Below are positions 17,814 to 26,534 of a stretch of DNA of 64,000 nucleotides, piece after piece. A program made the position numbers and the translations under genes. The DNA lies in assembly GCA_002395525.1 (NCBI GenBank), contig DGXE01000024.1, forward strand, positions 21,627-85,626, in the 5' to 3' direction. The stretch is from Ruminococcus sp. UBA4240 (GTDB lineage: Bacteria; Bacillota; Clostridia; Oscillospirales; Ruminococcaceae). Below the pieces are notes generated by a model. It had not been told where the DNA came from. It ran no database searches and saw only the letters and a program-made list of their open reading frames with translations. The stretch's first letter is position 1. Each line of letters begins with the position of its first letter.

Positions 17814-19322
17814 TCACTTTATAAAGCTCTCGGTGTACTCGTCTATTGCGCCTGACAGCGCCTTGTCCGTCTCCTCCGAGAGGGGCTTGCCGGTGCGTAT
17901 CTCGGCGAGTATGTCCGAGTGGTTGTTGTCAAGATATGCATACAGCCCTGTCTCGTACTCACGCACCCTGTCCACGGGCACGTTTTTCAGCCGTCCGTGT
18001 GTGACCGCATAGATGATAGCCACCTGATGGGCAACATCAACAGGGGAGTTCTTGTCCTGCTTTAATACCTCCACAACACGCTCACCTAAGGCAAGCCTGT
18101 CCTTGGTGTCCTTGTCGAGGTCGGAGCCGAACTGTGAAAAGCTCTGCAGCTCCCTGTACTGGGAGTAGGTGAGCTTTAATGTGCCCGATACCTTCTTCAT
18201 GGGCTTTATCTGGGCAGAGCCGCCCACACGGGAAACGGATATGCCCGGGTTTACGGCAGGGCGCACACCGGAGTTGAACAGATCCGTTTCAAGGAAGATC
18301 TGCCCGTCGGTGATGGATATTACATTTGTGGGAATGTATGCGGATACATCTCCCGCCTGTGTCTCTATGATGGGCAAAGCGGTTATGGAGCCGCCGCCGT
18401 ACTCCTCGCTGAGGGAGCAGGCTCTTTCAAGCAGCCTTGAATGGAGATAGAACACATCTCCGGGATATGCCTCTCTTCCGGGCGGCCTTTTGAGCAGCAA
18501 AGAAAGTGTGCGGTATGCCACAGCGTGCTTGGACAGGTCGTCGTATACGCACAGCACATCCTTCCCCTGATGGAGGAAGTACTCAGCCATTGCCACGCCT
18601 GTGTAGGGGGCTATGTACTGGAGGGGTGCCAGCTCCGATGCGGATGCGGATACGACTATGGTGTAGTGCAGGGCATCGTTCTTTGCAAGGGTGTCCACCA
18701 CGTTTGCCACGGTAGAACGCTTCTGCCCTATGGCTACATATACGCAGATGACATTTTCCTTTTTCTGGTTGATGATGGTATCAAGGGCGATGGTGGTCTT
18801 TCCCGTCTGCCTGTCGCCGATGATGAGCTCACGCTGACCTCTGCCCACGGGTATCATGGAGTCTATGGCCTTGATACCTGTCTGTAAGGGGCGTGATACG
18901 GATTTCCTTGCGATTATGCCATAGGCGGGCTGCTCTATGGGCAGCTTTTCGGTGGTGTCTATGGGGCCTTTGCCGTCGATGGGCTGACCCAGGGGGTTCA
19001 CAACTCTCCCCAGGAGAGCCTCTCCCACAGGGACAGACACAACGCTGCCTGTGCGGCGCACGGTGTCCCCCTCCTTGACAGCTGCGTCAGAGCCTAACAT
19101 AACAGCCCCCACGGTGTCCTCGTCAAGGTTCATTGCCATGGCGGACACACCGTTGTCAAGCTGCAGAAGCTCTCCCGACATACAGTTGTCAAGGCCGTAT
19201 ATGGTGCATATGCCGTCTCCCACAGTGATGACTGTGCCGGTGTCGTGGTGCTCTATACCGCTGCGGAAGGAGCGTATCTGGTTTTTGATTATTCCGGTTA
19301 TCTCATCCGGACGAAGTTCCAT
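17814..19322 (-). CDS. atpA: F1Fo ATP synthase alpha subunit
   Basis: A 502-aa non-catalytic nucleotide-binding subunit. '[19 protein letters not shown]' is the alpha-type Walker A; '[21 protein letters not shown]' and '[13 protein letters not shown]' follow, and '[15 protein letters not shown]' contains the conserved Arg finger region. It alternates with beta in the F1 hexamer. A small antitoxin-like ORF lies between it and atpH. Confidence 0.98.
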   Translation of the reverse strand: MELRPDEITGIIKNQIRSFRSGIEHHDTGTVITVGDGICTIYGLDNCMSGELLQLDNGVSAMAMNLDEDTVGAVMLGSDAAVKEGDTVRRTGSVVSVPVGEALLGRVVNPLGQPIDGKGPIDTTEKLPIEQPAYGIIARKSVSRPLQTGIKAIDSMIPVGRGQRELIIGDRQTGKTTIALDTIINQKKENVICVYVAIGQKRSTVANVVDTLAKNDALHYTIVVSASASELAPLQYIAPYTGVAMAEYFLHQGKDVLCVYDDLSKHAVAYRTLSLLLKRPPGREAYPGDVFYLHSRLLERACSLSEEYGGGSITALPIIETQAGDVSAYIPTNVISITDGQIFLETDLFNSGVRPAVNPGISVSRVGGSAQIKPMKKVSGTLKLTYSQYRELQSFSQFGSDLDKDTKDRLALGERVVEVLKQDKNSPVDVAHQVAIIYAVTHGRLKNVPVDRVREYETGLYAYLDNNHSDILAEIRTGKPLSEETDKALSGAIDEYTESFIK

Positions 19323-19369
19323 TTGATCATCCCTTTACTAAGATGTTGGACAGCTGATAAACGGCTGAC

Positions 19370-19570
19370 TTAATCAGTGTATCTTTCAAGGTGTTCCCAG
19401 TCTATGTCGTCTGCATCGTAATACTCGCCGCTCATGGCTTTTTCAAGCTCCTTGGATTCTGCGGGTGTGAGCTTGGTGTAGTCAGGATCCCACGCAAGCA
19501 CTATACGCCGGAGCATTTCGGATGTCGCAGCTTTCTGCGTGCTGCCTTTTTGCATACCTGGTCGTTTCAC
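19370..19570 (-). CDS. Orphan antitoxin-like small protein inside the atp operon
   Basis: A 66-aa ORF whose GTG overlaps the atpH stop (GTGA). The text 'DPDYTKLTPAESKELEKAM' followed by 'GEYYDADDIDWEHL' resembles the acidic C-terminal tail of RelB/Phd-type antitoxins, with the DNA-binding N-terminal part missing or very short. No toxin gene is adjacent: atpA begins 47 bp downstream. It could be a remnant of a toxin-antitoxin insertion, an anti-addiction gene, or an uncharacterised small protein coupled to the delta subunit. Internal ATG codons at 19555 and 19516 are alternative starts. Confidence 0.5.
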   Translation of the reverse strand: MKRPGMQKGSTQKAATSEMLRRIVLAWDPDYTKLTPAESKELEKAMSGEYYDADDIDWEHLERYTD

Positions 19571-20109
19571 ACTATTATCCTGTCCTCTATCTGCTGCTTC
19601 ATTGATGCAAGGCGTGTCCTTACAGAGCCGTCAAGGAGCTCGTCCCCGATCTTGACGACAACACCGCCTATTATGGCAGGGTCTACCTTCTCGGTGATGA
19701 TGAGCCGCTTGCTGTACTTTTTTTCCAACTTTTCCTTCAGGGCGGCACGTTCCTTTGCCCCAAGGGGCACGGCAGTGGTGACCGCCGCCTCGGCTATGCC
19801 CGCCCTTTCGTAGTAGCCCTTGCGGTATTCACGGGCAATGGGGGCAAATCTGCCTATCCTGCCCTTTACCGCCAGCAGGCACATAAAGTCAAGCACCGTG
19901 TCTGTCACACGTCCCCCGAACACGCTCGAAAGCAGTCCGGTCTTCTCTGTGTCTGCCACGTCCGGGGCGCAGAGTATGTCCATAAATTCCGGGTTATCCC
20001 CTAATATGGCGGCTATCTGGGAAAGCTCCCCGTCTATCTCGGGGGCATTGCCGTCTTCATATGCTATCTCAAGGAGTGCGGCTGCATAGGTCTTTTCTAC
20101 TGCTCCCAT
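19567..20109 (-). CDS. atpH: F1Fo ATP synthase delta subunit
   Basis: A 180-aa peripheral-stalk protein. 'VEKTYAAALLEIAYEDGN' starts the N-terminal helical bundle, and 'LLDGSVRTRLASMKQQI' at the end is the family signature ('kIGDELLDGSVRTRL'). It joins the b-subunit stalk to the top of F1. The spacing to atpF is 11 bp. Confidence 0.95.
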   Translation of the reverse strand: MGAVEKTYAAALLEIAYEDGNAPEIDGELSQIAAILGDNPEFMDILCAPDVADTEKTGLLSSVFGGRVTDTVLDFMCLLAVKGRIGRFAPIAREYRKGYYERAGIAEAAVTTAVPLGAKERAALKEKLEKKYSKRLIITEKVDPAIIGGVVVKIGDELLDGSVRTRLASMKQQIEDRIIV

Positions 20110-20120
20110 AGGGCGCCTCC

Positions 20121-20633
20121 TTAATTGCTGCTGTCATCAAGCTCATTCAGAAAGTCGTGTATGAGCCTTTCCTGCTCGGTGTCGCTGCTTACCTGGTGAC
20201 CTATTACCTTGCCTGCGATGTCAAGCGCAAGGTCGGAGATCTCGTCCTTGACGGAGTTGACAGCCCGCACACGCTCCCGCTCGATGTCCTCATCGGCTCT
20301 CTGGCGAATCAAAGCAGCCTGCTGCCTTGCCTCGGTGATTATCTCGTCGGAGCGGGCGGATGCCTTGCGGGAAGCCTCGGCGATCATGGCGGCGGATTCT
20401 TCCTTTGCGCCTGCTATGCGCTGGGAATACTCCTCCCGCATCTCCTTGGCCTCGGACAGAGCCTTGTCCGCATCAAGATAGGTCTGGGTGACGGATCTTT
20501 TTCTCTCGTCAAGTATTTTGTTCACAGGTTCAAAAAGGAATTTCTTAAACAGCAGCACGAGTATGAGGGTATTGCACAGAACACCGATTATGGTGGTGGG
20601 CTCTATGCTGAAAAATTCAAAATTCATATCCAT
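20121..20633 (-). CDS. atpF: F1Fo ATP synthase b subunit
   Basis: A 170-aa stator. One membrane helix near the N-terminus ('TTIIGVLCNTLILVLLFKKF') is followed by a long charged helix rich in Ala, Glu and Arg ('ERKRSVTQTYLDADKALSEA'), the usual dimeric right-handed coil. It holds F1 against rotation. Confidence 0.95.
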   Translation of the reverse strand: MDMNFEFFSIEPTTIIGVLCNTLILVLLFKKFLFEPVNKILDERKRSVTQTYLDADKALSEAKEMREEYSQRIAGAKEESAAMIAEASRKASARSDEIITEARQQAALIRQRADEDIERERVRAVNSVKDEISDLALDIAGKVIGHQVSSDTEQERLIHDFLNELDDSSN

Positions 20634-20649
20634 GCGGTCTTACTTCCTA

Positions 20650-20991
<342 letters not shown>

Positions 20992-21759
20992 TTATTCCTT
21001 TCCCGCTGCCTGCCCTATGTAGGTCATGGAGAGCATGATGAAAACATATGACTGTATGACAGAGGAGAAAAGATCAAAGTAAATGGAGAGGGCTGCGGGA
21101 ATGCCTATCTGGAACACCTTGAAGTAGTCCGTAATGACCGATGATGTGCCGATAAGGTTGTACACCGCATTGGATGCCACCGTCAGCGCCGCATATACCA
21201 TGGATGTGATTATCATGCCGCTGGATATGTTGCCGAAGATACGTATGCCCATGGCTGCGGGAGTGGCTACCTCACTGAGTACGTTTATTGGGGTGATGAC
21301 GGGTGTAGGCTCGGCATAGCTTTTCAGATAGCCGAAGAACCCGTTGGTGCGTATCTTGTAGAATGTGATGAGAAACAGTGTCATAGCCGCCCATGTGCCC
21401 GTGCAGGAGATGTCCGCAGTCATGCTGCGAAGCCCCGTCATGCTTATAAGGGAGCCGAAGAGGGCAAAGGCGAATATGGCGCATATGTAGGGGGCAAAGC
21501 CCAGCATGGTAGTGCCCATGTTCTCCGCCACAAGGTTGTTGAAGAACTCCACTATCCACTCCGCAATGACCTGCCGCTTGGATTCGGGCTTCAGCTTCAG
21601 GTTGTGGGTGAGCACCTTCATGGCGATGAACAGGAGTATTATGACCAGCCACCCTGTCACCACCGTCTCGGATATGGAAAACAGCACCTCTCCCCCGGAG
21701 AGGAAGCTTATCATCCGACGTGGTCCCTCCACATTGATCTGTATTTCGGTATTGTACAT
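20992..21759 (-). CDS. atpB: F1Fo ATP synthase a subunit
   Basis: A 255-aa polytopic membrane protein forming the ion channels next to the c ring. The essential Arg is in 'AAMGIRIFGNISSGMI'; 'GFAPYICAIFAFALFGSL' and the C-terminal 'FDLFSSVIQSYVFIMLSMTY' helix are typical. It lies 18 bp after atpI's stop and 45 bp before atpE. Confidence 0.95.
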   Translation of the reverse strand: MYNTEIQINVEGPRRMISFLSGGEVLFSISETVVTGWLVIILLFIAMKVLTHNLKLKPESKRQVIAEWIVEFFNNLVAENMGTTMLGFAPYICAIFAFALFGSLISMTGLRSMTADISCTGTWAAMTLFLITFYKIRTNGFFGYLKSYAEPTPVITPINVLSEVATPAAMGIRIFGNISSGMIITSMVYAALTVASNAVYNLIGTSSVITDYFKVFQIGIPAALSIYFDLFSSVIQSYVFIMLSMTYIGQAAGKE

Positions 21760-21777
21760 AGTAATCCTCTTTGCTGT

Positions 21778-22176
21778 CTACTTTTTCATCCTGTGCCCAA
21801 ACTCGTCCCTTATGCCCAGAAGGGTGTAGCCCGCCTTCGGGAAAAGCAGGGGGATAAAGGTACAGGGGAAGTTTATAAAGCTGACATTATAGCCTATCCA
21901 CAGCACGCCCCCCATAATGAGGAGCCGCAGAAGATAGAACATGAGCATATAGCGCCTGCCGCCCTTTTCGCCCTTGTCCACGGCGTGAACGGTCGCCCAT
22001 CCCAGAAGGAGCATATTCACAAGGCTCCCCAGTATCCCAAGGGCAAGCCCCAGGGGGACTTCGGGGGTAAAGCCGTAAAAGGGCAGTGTAAGCAGGAATG
22101 TGATGACAGCACCTGCCAGAGTGCATTTCAGCAGGAATGGGAGCTGTTCGCCCATAAGTCTTTTGAACTGCTCCAT
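21778..22176 (-). CDS. atpI: AtpI-like membrane protein, first gene of the atp operon
   Basis: A 132-aa protein with about four membrane helices ('CTLAGAVITFLLTLPFYGF', 'LALGILGSLVNMLLLGWATV', 'MLMFYLLRLLIMGGVLWIG', 'FPCTFIPLLFPKAGY'). Its position directly before atpB and the pattern fit the AtpI/PF03899 group, which assists c-ring assembly or ion supply. The ATG at 22176 has GGAG 6 nt upstream; a longer TTG-start frame is unlikely. Confidence 0.8.
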   Translation of the reverse strand: MEQFKRLMGEQLPFLLKCTLAGAVITFLLTLPFYGFTPEVPLGLALGILGSLVNMLLLGWATVHAVDKGEKGGRRYMLMFYLLRLLIMGGVLWIGYNVSFINFPCTFIPLLFPKAGYTLLGIRDEFGHRMKK

Positions 22177-22221
22177 ATCTCTCTCCGATCTGCCGTCTGG
22201 TTTTCGCTGTATCAAATAATC

Positions 22222-22250
22222 ATTATAACAAATCCAACCTTAAATTTCAA
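22222..22250 (-). promoter_or_regulatory. Promoter of the atp operon
   Basis: TTGAAA, 17 bp, TATAAT on the minus strand, 46 bp before the atpI start. Confidence 0.85.
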
Positions 22251-22306
22251 TAGGTTTATTAAATTTTAATATAAACACTCTGTAAACAAGCGGGTCACAG
22301 GCTGCA

Positions 22307-22972
22307 TCATCTGACCACGATCACGGTGGTCAGGTAGTCTCCCTCATCCGGGAGATCCTCCGCACGGGTGTATACCTCCTCCTCGTCGGCAGAGCAGCGG
22401 GATACTGCCATGAACTTCCTCCCACGCAGCAGGTTTTTCACACGCTTCATATCGTGTATCTTCATGATGACACTGGTGTCGCACATGGAGTACAGCTCAT
22501 CAAAGTGAGGGGTGTCCTCCGGCAGCAGCACAGCCGCCCCGTTCCCCTTTGCCAGGGCACGGCGCTCCTCGGCAGCCACTGCTGATATGCTTGATACCCC
22601 CGGTATCCAGATGCAGTTGTAGCCCGCATCTATAAGCAGCTCTGTGAGCACTGCGGCAGGGGAGTACAGTGCCGCATCCCCCAGGACGGGCATCGCCGCA
22701 TTTCTCCCCTCGTCAAGTATATCCATGACAGCGGCGGCGGCTCTGGTTGCCCGCACGCTGTCAGTGCTGTCGTCAGAGGATATGTCCGCCCTGATGATGC
22801 TCTTTCCCGAGAGCCTTGCCCCCGCAAGGGCGGTGTCAAGGGCGGCAGTCTTTCCCTCACGGTTTACCGCACCTATTATGGCATCAGCCCCCTCAAGGGT
22901 ATTTACAGCCTTTACGGTCATAAGCTCCGGATCTCCCGGCCCTACGCTTACACAATAGAATATACCTTTCAT
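22307..22972 (-). CDS. Precorrin-2/cobalt-factor II C20-methyltransferase-like protein
   Basis: A 221-aa SAM-dependent tetrapyrrole methylase. 'IFYCVSVGPGDPELMTVKAV' is the SAM-binding opening and is closest to CobI/CbiL; 'AMPVLGDAALYSPAAVL' and 'IPGVSSISAVAA' are the further conserved loops. CobI/CbiL adds the C20 methyl in corrin-ring synthesis. No other cobalamin genes are in the window. An 'AKGNGAAVLLP' segment near 155 is in the expected place. The start at 22972 (AAGGGG upstream) is preferred to an upstream frame extending to 23041. Confidence 0.75.
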   Translation of the reverse strand: MKGIFYCVSVGPGDPELMTVKAVNTLEGADAIIGAVNREGKTAALDTALAGARLSGKSIIRADISSDDSTDSVRATRAAAAVMDILDEGRNAAMPVLGDAALYSPAAVLTELLIDAGYNCIWIPGVSSISAVAAEERRALAKGNGAAVLLPEDTPHFDELYSMCDTSVIMKIHDMKRVKNLLRGRKFMAVSRCSADEEEVYTRAEDLPDEGDYLTTVIVVR

Positions 22973-23117
22973 ATCAAACACCCCTTTAGTAGTTATCAGA
23001 TGTCGGAAAGAGTCACGGTCAACGCTTTTATACATAGTCATAACCTAAAAAAGATCAACAAAACTACTTGACAATCGGTAATATGTTGTGCTTTCGGGTG
23101 AAACAGGAGGTGCTACA

Positions 23118-23302
23118 ATGGCTTACACGAAATCTGGCGAGTTTATGCGCAAATTGAGGGTAAAACATAACGAGGTGATGGGCGATGCCGCCAAGCTGCT
23201 CAGTGTTTCCACACCATTTCTTTCTGCTGTTGAGAACGGAAAAAAGGACGTTTGCGTAAGACAGTTTACGAAAGGCGGGGTGATTCCCATGGACAATACC
23301 TG
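23118..23302 (+). pseudogene. Truncated HTH (XRE-type) regulator
   Basis: A superb AGGAGGTGCTACA-ATG leads into MAYTKSGEFMRKLRVKHNEV, then 'AAKLLSVSTPFLSAVENGKK', an XRE-type helix-turn-helix. After about 45 residues the similarity stops, and the frame runs on antisense through ispE to 23585, an implausible C-terminus. The gene seems to have lost its 3' part where it meets the ispE end. Confidence 0.65.
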
Positions 23303-24109
23303 TCAATCACTTCTCAGCCTGCACTCGCTCACAAAGTACCCCTTTTCCTCCAGAGCCTTTGCTGCGGCGGACATCAGGGCGGTGTCTTCGTATATGCCGA
23401 AGACGGCAGAGCCGCTGCCCGTCATCATGGCGTGGTCTGCTCCGCTCCGGAGCATGAACTCACGGAGAAAGCCCACATCCGGCACATTTACCACCCTTTC
23501 AAAGACGTTGTACAGGGCAATGCCGTGGAACAGCTTCCCCTCCGTGCCACGGCTACGGGGCGGGAGAGCGTCGATAAGGGCATAGGCTCTTGCTGTGGAG
23601 ATGCCCGCCGCTCCCTTTGCCACAAGGATATGCTCATCAAAGGCGGGCATAGGCTCTATTATCTCACCGATGCCACGGCACACCGCACAGCCTCCGTAAA
23701 TGCAGAAGGGTATGTCTGCTCCTATGTGCGCCCCTATATCCGCCAGCCCTGCCTTCCCCAGACCGGTGCCGTAAAGGGAGTCAAGGGCACAAAGCACGGC
23801 GGCGCCGTCGGTGCTGCCGCCTCCCAACCCCGCCTCCATGGGGATGTGCTTTTCTATATGGATATGACAACCGCCTGCTGTGCCTGTTTTTTCAAAGAAG
23901 GCACGGGCGCATTTTATGCATATGTTGCGCCCGTCACGGGGCACATTTTCATTGTCGCAGGAAAGGGTGATGTCATGGGCTTTCTCCACCGTGACCACAT
24001 CACACAGGCTGATGCTGTGCATTATGGTCTCAAGCTCGTGGTAGCCGTCAGCCCTCTTCCCTGTCACGTCAAGGGTGAGATTTACCTTTGCATAGGCGTT
24101 TACGGTCAT
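23303..24109 (-). CDS. ispE: 4-diphosphocytidyl-2-C-methyl-D-erythritol kinase
   Basis: A 268-aa GHMP kinase of the MEP isoprenoid pathway; it phosphorylates CDP-methylerythritol at the 2-hydroxyl. 'AYAKVNLTLDVTGKRADGYH' opens the protein, 'IPMEAGLGGGSTDGAAVL' is the ATP-binding motif 2, and 'MTGSGSAVFGIY' is motif 3. The ATG at 24109 has AGGAGG at the right distance. It closes the unit lrp - aminotransferase - cysteine-peptidase-like gene - ispE, with 10 bp to the gene before. ispF lies elsewhere in the window at 52.6 kb. Confidence 0.95.
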   Translation of the reverse strand: MTVNAYAKVNLTLDVTGKRADGYHELETIMHSISLCDVVTVEKAHDITLSCDNENVPRDGRNICIKCARAFFEKTGTAGGCHIHIEKHIPMEAGLGGGSTDGAAVLCALDSLYGTGLGKAGLADIGAHIGADIPFCIYGGCAVCRGIGEIIEPMPAFDEHILVAKGAAGISTARAYALIDALPPRSRGTEGKLFHGIALYNVFERVVNVPDVGFLREFMLRSGADHAMMTGSGSAVFGIYEDTALMSAAAKALEEKGYFVSECRLRSD

Positions 24110-24119
24110 TTGCACCCTC

Positions 24120-24701
24120 CTAATTGATGTAGAACCCCGCAACGAAGCGGCTTTCAGGGCAAAGCTCCGCCAGCTCCCTTATGCGGTAGGTACGGCGGGC
24201 ATTGTTGTACAGGTTGCACACGGTATAGCCGCCGTCCCTGTACTGCACTGCCACGTAGTGCATGGGGGATATGGGAAAGTCCTTTATGCGGTAGCACAGG
24301 ATACACGCCCCCACCGCCCTTGATACGTTTTCAAAGTCCTTATAGTCCCTTGCCCTCATGCAGGGTATGCGCATTTTGTCAAGGCATTTCTCCAGCTTGT
24401 AGGGGTTCACGCCGAAGAGCCCTCCAAGCCACAGCCCGTACATCCGAAGCCCTAAGACTATGGCCTGCATATCGGGCTTGTGGCCTAAGAGGGTCATGGC
24501 ATTGTATACAGCAATGGCCGCACAGCCATTGTTTGCCATGCGGCACAGACCCATTCTGTATGTGGACACAGCACAGCGACCCTGTCCGTTGATAAGCACT
24601 CCCGGCTCAATGGGCAGAGCCTTTTCTATGGAAAGATTTCTCTCATGCTGCCTTCTTGCTAAGGGCGATGCCTTTTGCAGCAGCTCATCCCGTGTTATCA
24701 T
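24120..24701 (-). CDS. Papain-like (C39-type) cysteine peptidase-like protein
   Basis: About 193 aa without a signal peptide. 'MANNGCAAIAVYNAMTLLGH' resembles the catalytic Cys helix of C39-like peptidases, and 'SPMHYVAVQYRDGGYTVCNL' with the following 'YNN' gives the His strand and a possible third catalytic residue. So a cytosolic cysteine peptidase or transglutaminase-like fold is likely. Function is unknown. Its ATG is 4 nt after the aminotransferase stop; a TTG at 24716 with AAAGGA nearby would add five residues. Position between an aminotransferase and ispE gives no clear role. Confidence 0.55.
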   Translation of the reverse strand: MITRDELLQKASPLARRQHERNLSIEKALPIEPGVLINGQGRCAVSTYRMGLCRMANNGCAAIAVYNAMTLLGHKPDMQAIVLGLRMYGLWLGGLFGVNPYKLEKCLDKMRIPCMRARDYKDFENVSRAVGACILCYRIKDFPISPMHYVAVQYRDGGYTVCNLYNNARRTYRIRELAELCPESRFVAGFYIN

Positions 24702-24705
24702 AGGA

Positions 24706-25866
24706 TCAGCCCACAAATTCCTTTATTCGCTGTACCGCTGTTTTGATATGGGCTATGGAGTATGCGTAGGAAATGCGGATATAGCCCTCTCCGCATTCGC
24801 CGAAGGCATTCCCGGGCACCACCGCAACGCTGTGCTCGTACAGAAGCTTTTCGCAGAACTCCTCGCTTGACAGCCCCGTTGACTTTATGGAGGGGAACAC
24901 GTAGAATGCCCCCTGGGGCTCAAAGCAGTCAAGCCCTATGGAATTAAGGGCGTTCACAAGATAGCGCCTGCGCTGATCGTACTCACGGCGCATCTTCTCC
25001 ACGTCCGCATCGCACTCTTCAAGTGCCTCGATGGCGGCATACTGGGATATAGTGGGGGAGGACATTATGCCGTACTGGTGTATTTTCAGCATCTGCTTCA
25101 CAAGGGGCTGGGGAGCACAGATATACCCAAGTCTCCACCCCGTCATGGAATATGCCTTTGAAAAGCCGTTTACATATATGGTGCGCTCCCTCATGCCGGG
25201 CAGCTGTATTATGGAGAAGTGCTTTATGCCGTAGGTAAGGGCGGAGTATATCTCATCAGTGAGGACAAGTATATCCGTGCCACGGAGCACCTCTGCAACT
25301 GCTTCAAGGTCTTCCCTTTCCATAACAGCCCCTGTGGGATTGTTGGGGAAGGGGAGGATCAGCACCTTTGTCTTGGGTGTGATGGCGGCTTTAAGCTGCT
25401 CTGCCGTGAGCCTGAACCTGTCCTGGGCCCTTGTGGTTATGGGCACGGGCACGCCGCCGCACAGGGATACTATTGGTGAATAGCATACAAAGCAGGGCTC
25501 CACCACAAGCACCTCGTCACCCGGGTCGATAAGGGATCTTATGGCAATGTCTATGCCCTCGGAGCCCCCTACGGTGACGATTATCTCGCTGTCCGGGTCA
25601 TAGTGGACACCGGTGTCCCGTTCGGTCTTGGCGGAGATGGCTCGGCGAAGCTCTGAAAGTCCCGAATTTGCGGTGTACTTGGTCTTTCCCTTTTCAAGGG
25701 CGGTAATGGCGGCATGGCGCACATTCCAAGGGGTCTGGAAATCAGGCTCCCCCACACCCAGAGAGATGACCCCCTCCATTGCGTTGGCAAGGTCAAAGAA
25801 CTTGCGTATGCCGGAGGGCTTCATTTCACGGCATTTTTTCGCTATCAGCTTATCATAGTCTATCAT
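24706..25866 (-). CDS. Class I/II PLP-dependent aminotransferase
   Basis: A 386-aa fold-type I aminotransferase. 'VISLGVGEPDFQTPWNVR' is the N-terminal signature, 'FPNNPTGAV' contacts PLP, 'TDEIYSALTYG' holds the Asp and Tyr, 'GFSKAYSMTGWRLGY' contains the PLP-binding Lys, and 'YIRISYA' has the carboxylate-binding Arg. It is closest in style to PatA/AspC-like aminotransferases acting on aspartate, alanine or aromatic amino acids; the substrate is not determinable. It starts within the stop of an Lrp regulator (ATGA), suggesting local control by an amino acid. Confidence 0.9.
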   Translation of the reverse strand: MIDYDKLIAKKCREMKPSGIRKFFDLANAMEGVISLGVGEPDFQTPWNVRHAAITALEKGKTKYTANSGLSELRRAISAKTERDTGVHYDPDSEIIVTVGGSEGIDIAIRSLIDPGDEVLVVEPCFVCYSPIVSLCGGVPVPITTRAQDRFRLTAEQLKAAITPKTKVLILPFPNNPTGAVMEREDLEAVAEVLRGTDILVLTDEIYSALTYGIKHFSIIQLPGMRERTIYVNGFSKAYSMTGWRLGYICAPQPLVKQMLKIHQYGIMSSPTISQYAAIEALEECDADVEKMRREYDQRRRYLVNALNSIGLDCFEPQGAFYVFPSIKSTGLSSEEFCEKLLYEHSVAVVPGNAFGECGEGYIRISYAYSIAHIKTAVQRIKEFVG

Positions 25867-26342
25867 GGGGAGACCATACCCCTTTCATCTGCGGATTCAT
25901 CCTCCATAAACAGCCCCGACTCCTTGAAGCGCTTGAGCACAAAGTGTGTCTTGGTGGCGACCACGCCTTCCAGTGTGGACAGACGCCTTGCCACGAACAG
26001 GGCTATCTCCTTGTAGTCCGAGCCGGAAAGGGTCACGGCAAGGTCAAAGGAGCCTGACATGAGGGTCACGCTGTCCACCTCATCAAAGCGCATGATGGTG
26101 CGGGCGATGTCATCAAAGCCGAAGTCGGCCTTGGGGGTGACATTCACCTCGATAAATGCGGTGACTGCGTTCTTGTCGGCAAGCTCGTCGTTTATAACGG
26201 CGGTGTAGCCCTTGATTATCCCCGCCTTTTCGTAGGCGGCGATCTTGTCGGCTACCTCCTTGCCGGTCATGCCGGTCATTACGCCCAGTTCCTCGTTGGA
26301 AAGGCGGGCGTTTGATTTTAAAAGCTCCAGTAATGCATCCAT
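25863..26342 (-). CDS. Lrp/AsnC family transcriptional regulator
   Basis: A 159-aa regulator: an N-terminal winged helix-turn-helix ('LLKSNARLSNEELGVMTGMT', then 'VADKIAAYEKAGIIKGYTAV') and a C-terminal RAM ligand-binding domain (about 60-140, 'VDSVTLMSGSFDLAVTLSG'). Such proteins sense amino acids. It overlaps the aminotransferase by 4 nt and so probably controls it, and itself. A 3' acidic tail (EDESADERG) extends past the family end. Confidence 0.9.
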   Translation of the reverse strand: MDALLELLKSNARLSNEELGVMTGMTGKEVADKIAAYEKAGIIKGYTAVINDELADKNAVTAFIEVNVTPKADFGFDDIARTIMRFDEVDSVTLMSGSFDLAVTLSGSDYKEIALFVARRLSTLEGVVATKTHFVLKRFKESGLFMEDESADERGMVSP

Positions 26343-26357
26343 AATATACCTTCTTTC

Positions 26358-26534
26358 GATTAGAGGTTAGAGATTAGAGGTTAGAAAATAGAGAATGTAA
26401 AATAGATTTGTTTGCTCAATTCCTCTTTGCTTTTTGTTGCACATAGGCTTCGCTTTTGCGGATAGAGAGGCTATAAAGCTATATGTTCATCGTAAGCTCA
26501 TCTTGCATCTTGCTTCTTGCATCTTGCTTCTATC
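26358..26534. repeat. Inverted-repeat intergenic element, family 1, copy A
   Basis: The left end is built of TTAGAGG-type units; the right end (26499-26533) is built of CTTGCATCTTGCTTCT units, which on the other strand read AGAAGCAAGATGCAAG. The inner motif GCTATATGTTCATCGT (26480-26495) is shared in inverse orientation with copy B. The right end contains the cdaR stop codon. No gene is seen inside. Confidence 0.6.

Noticed and set aside
23060..23117. Promoter TTGACA before the truncated HTH gene
   Set aside because: No -10 box is found at 16-18 bp; only TAATAT at 5 bp, which cannot work.
23252..24127. Plus-strand ORF of 291 codons
   Set aside because: It lies antisense to ispE, which has all three GHMP motifs.
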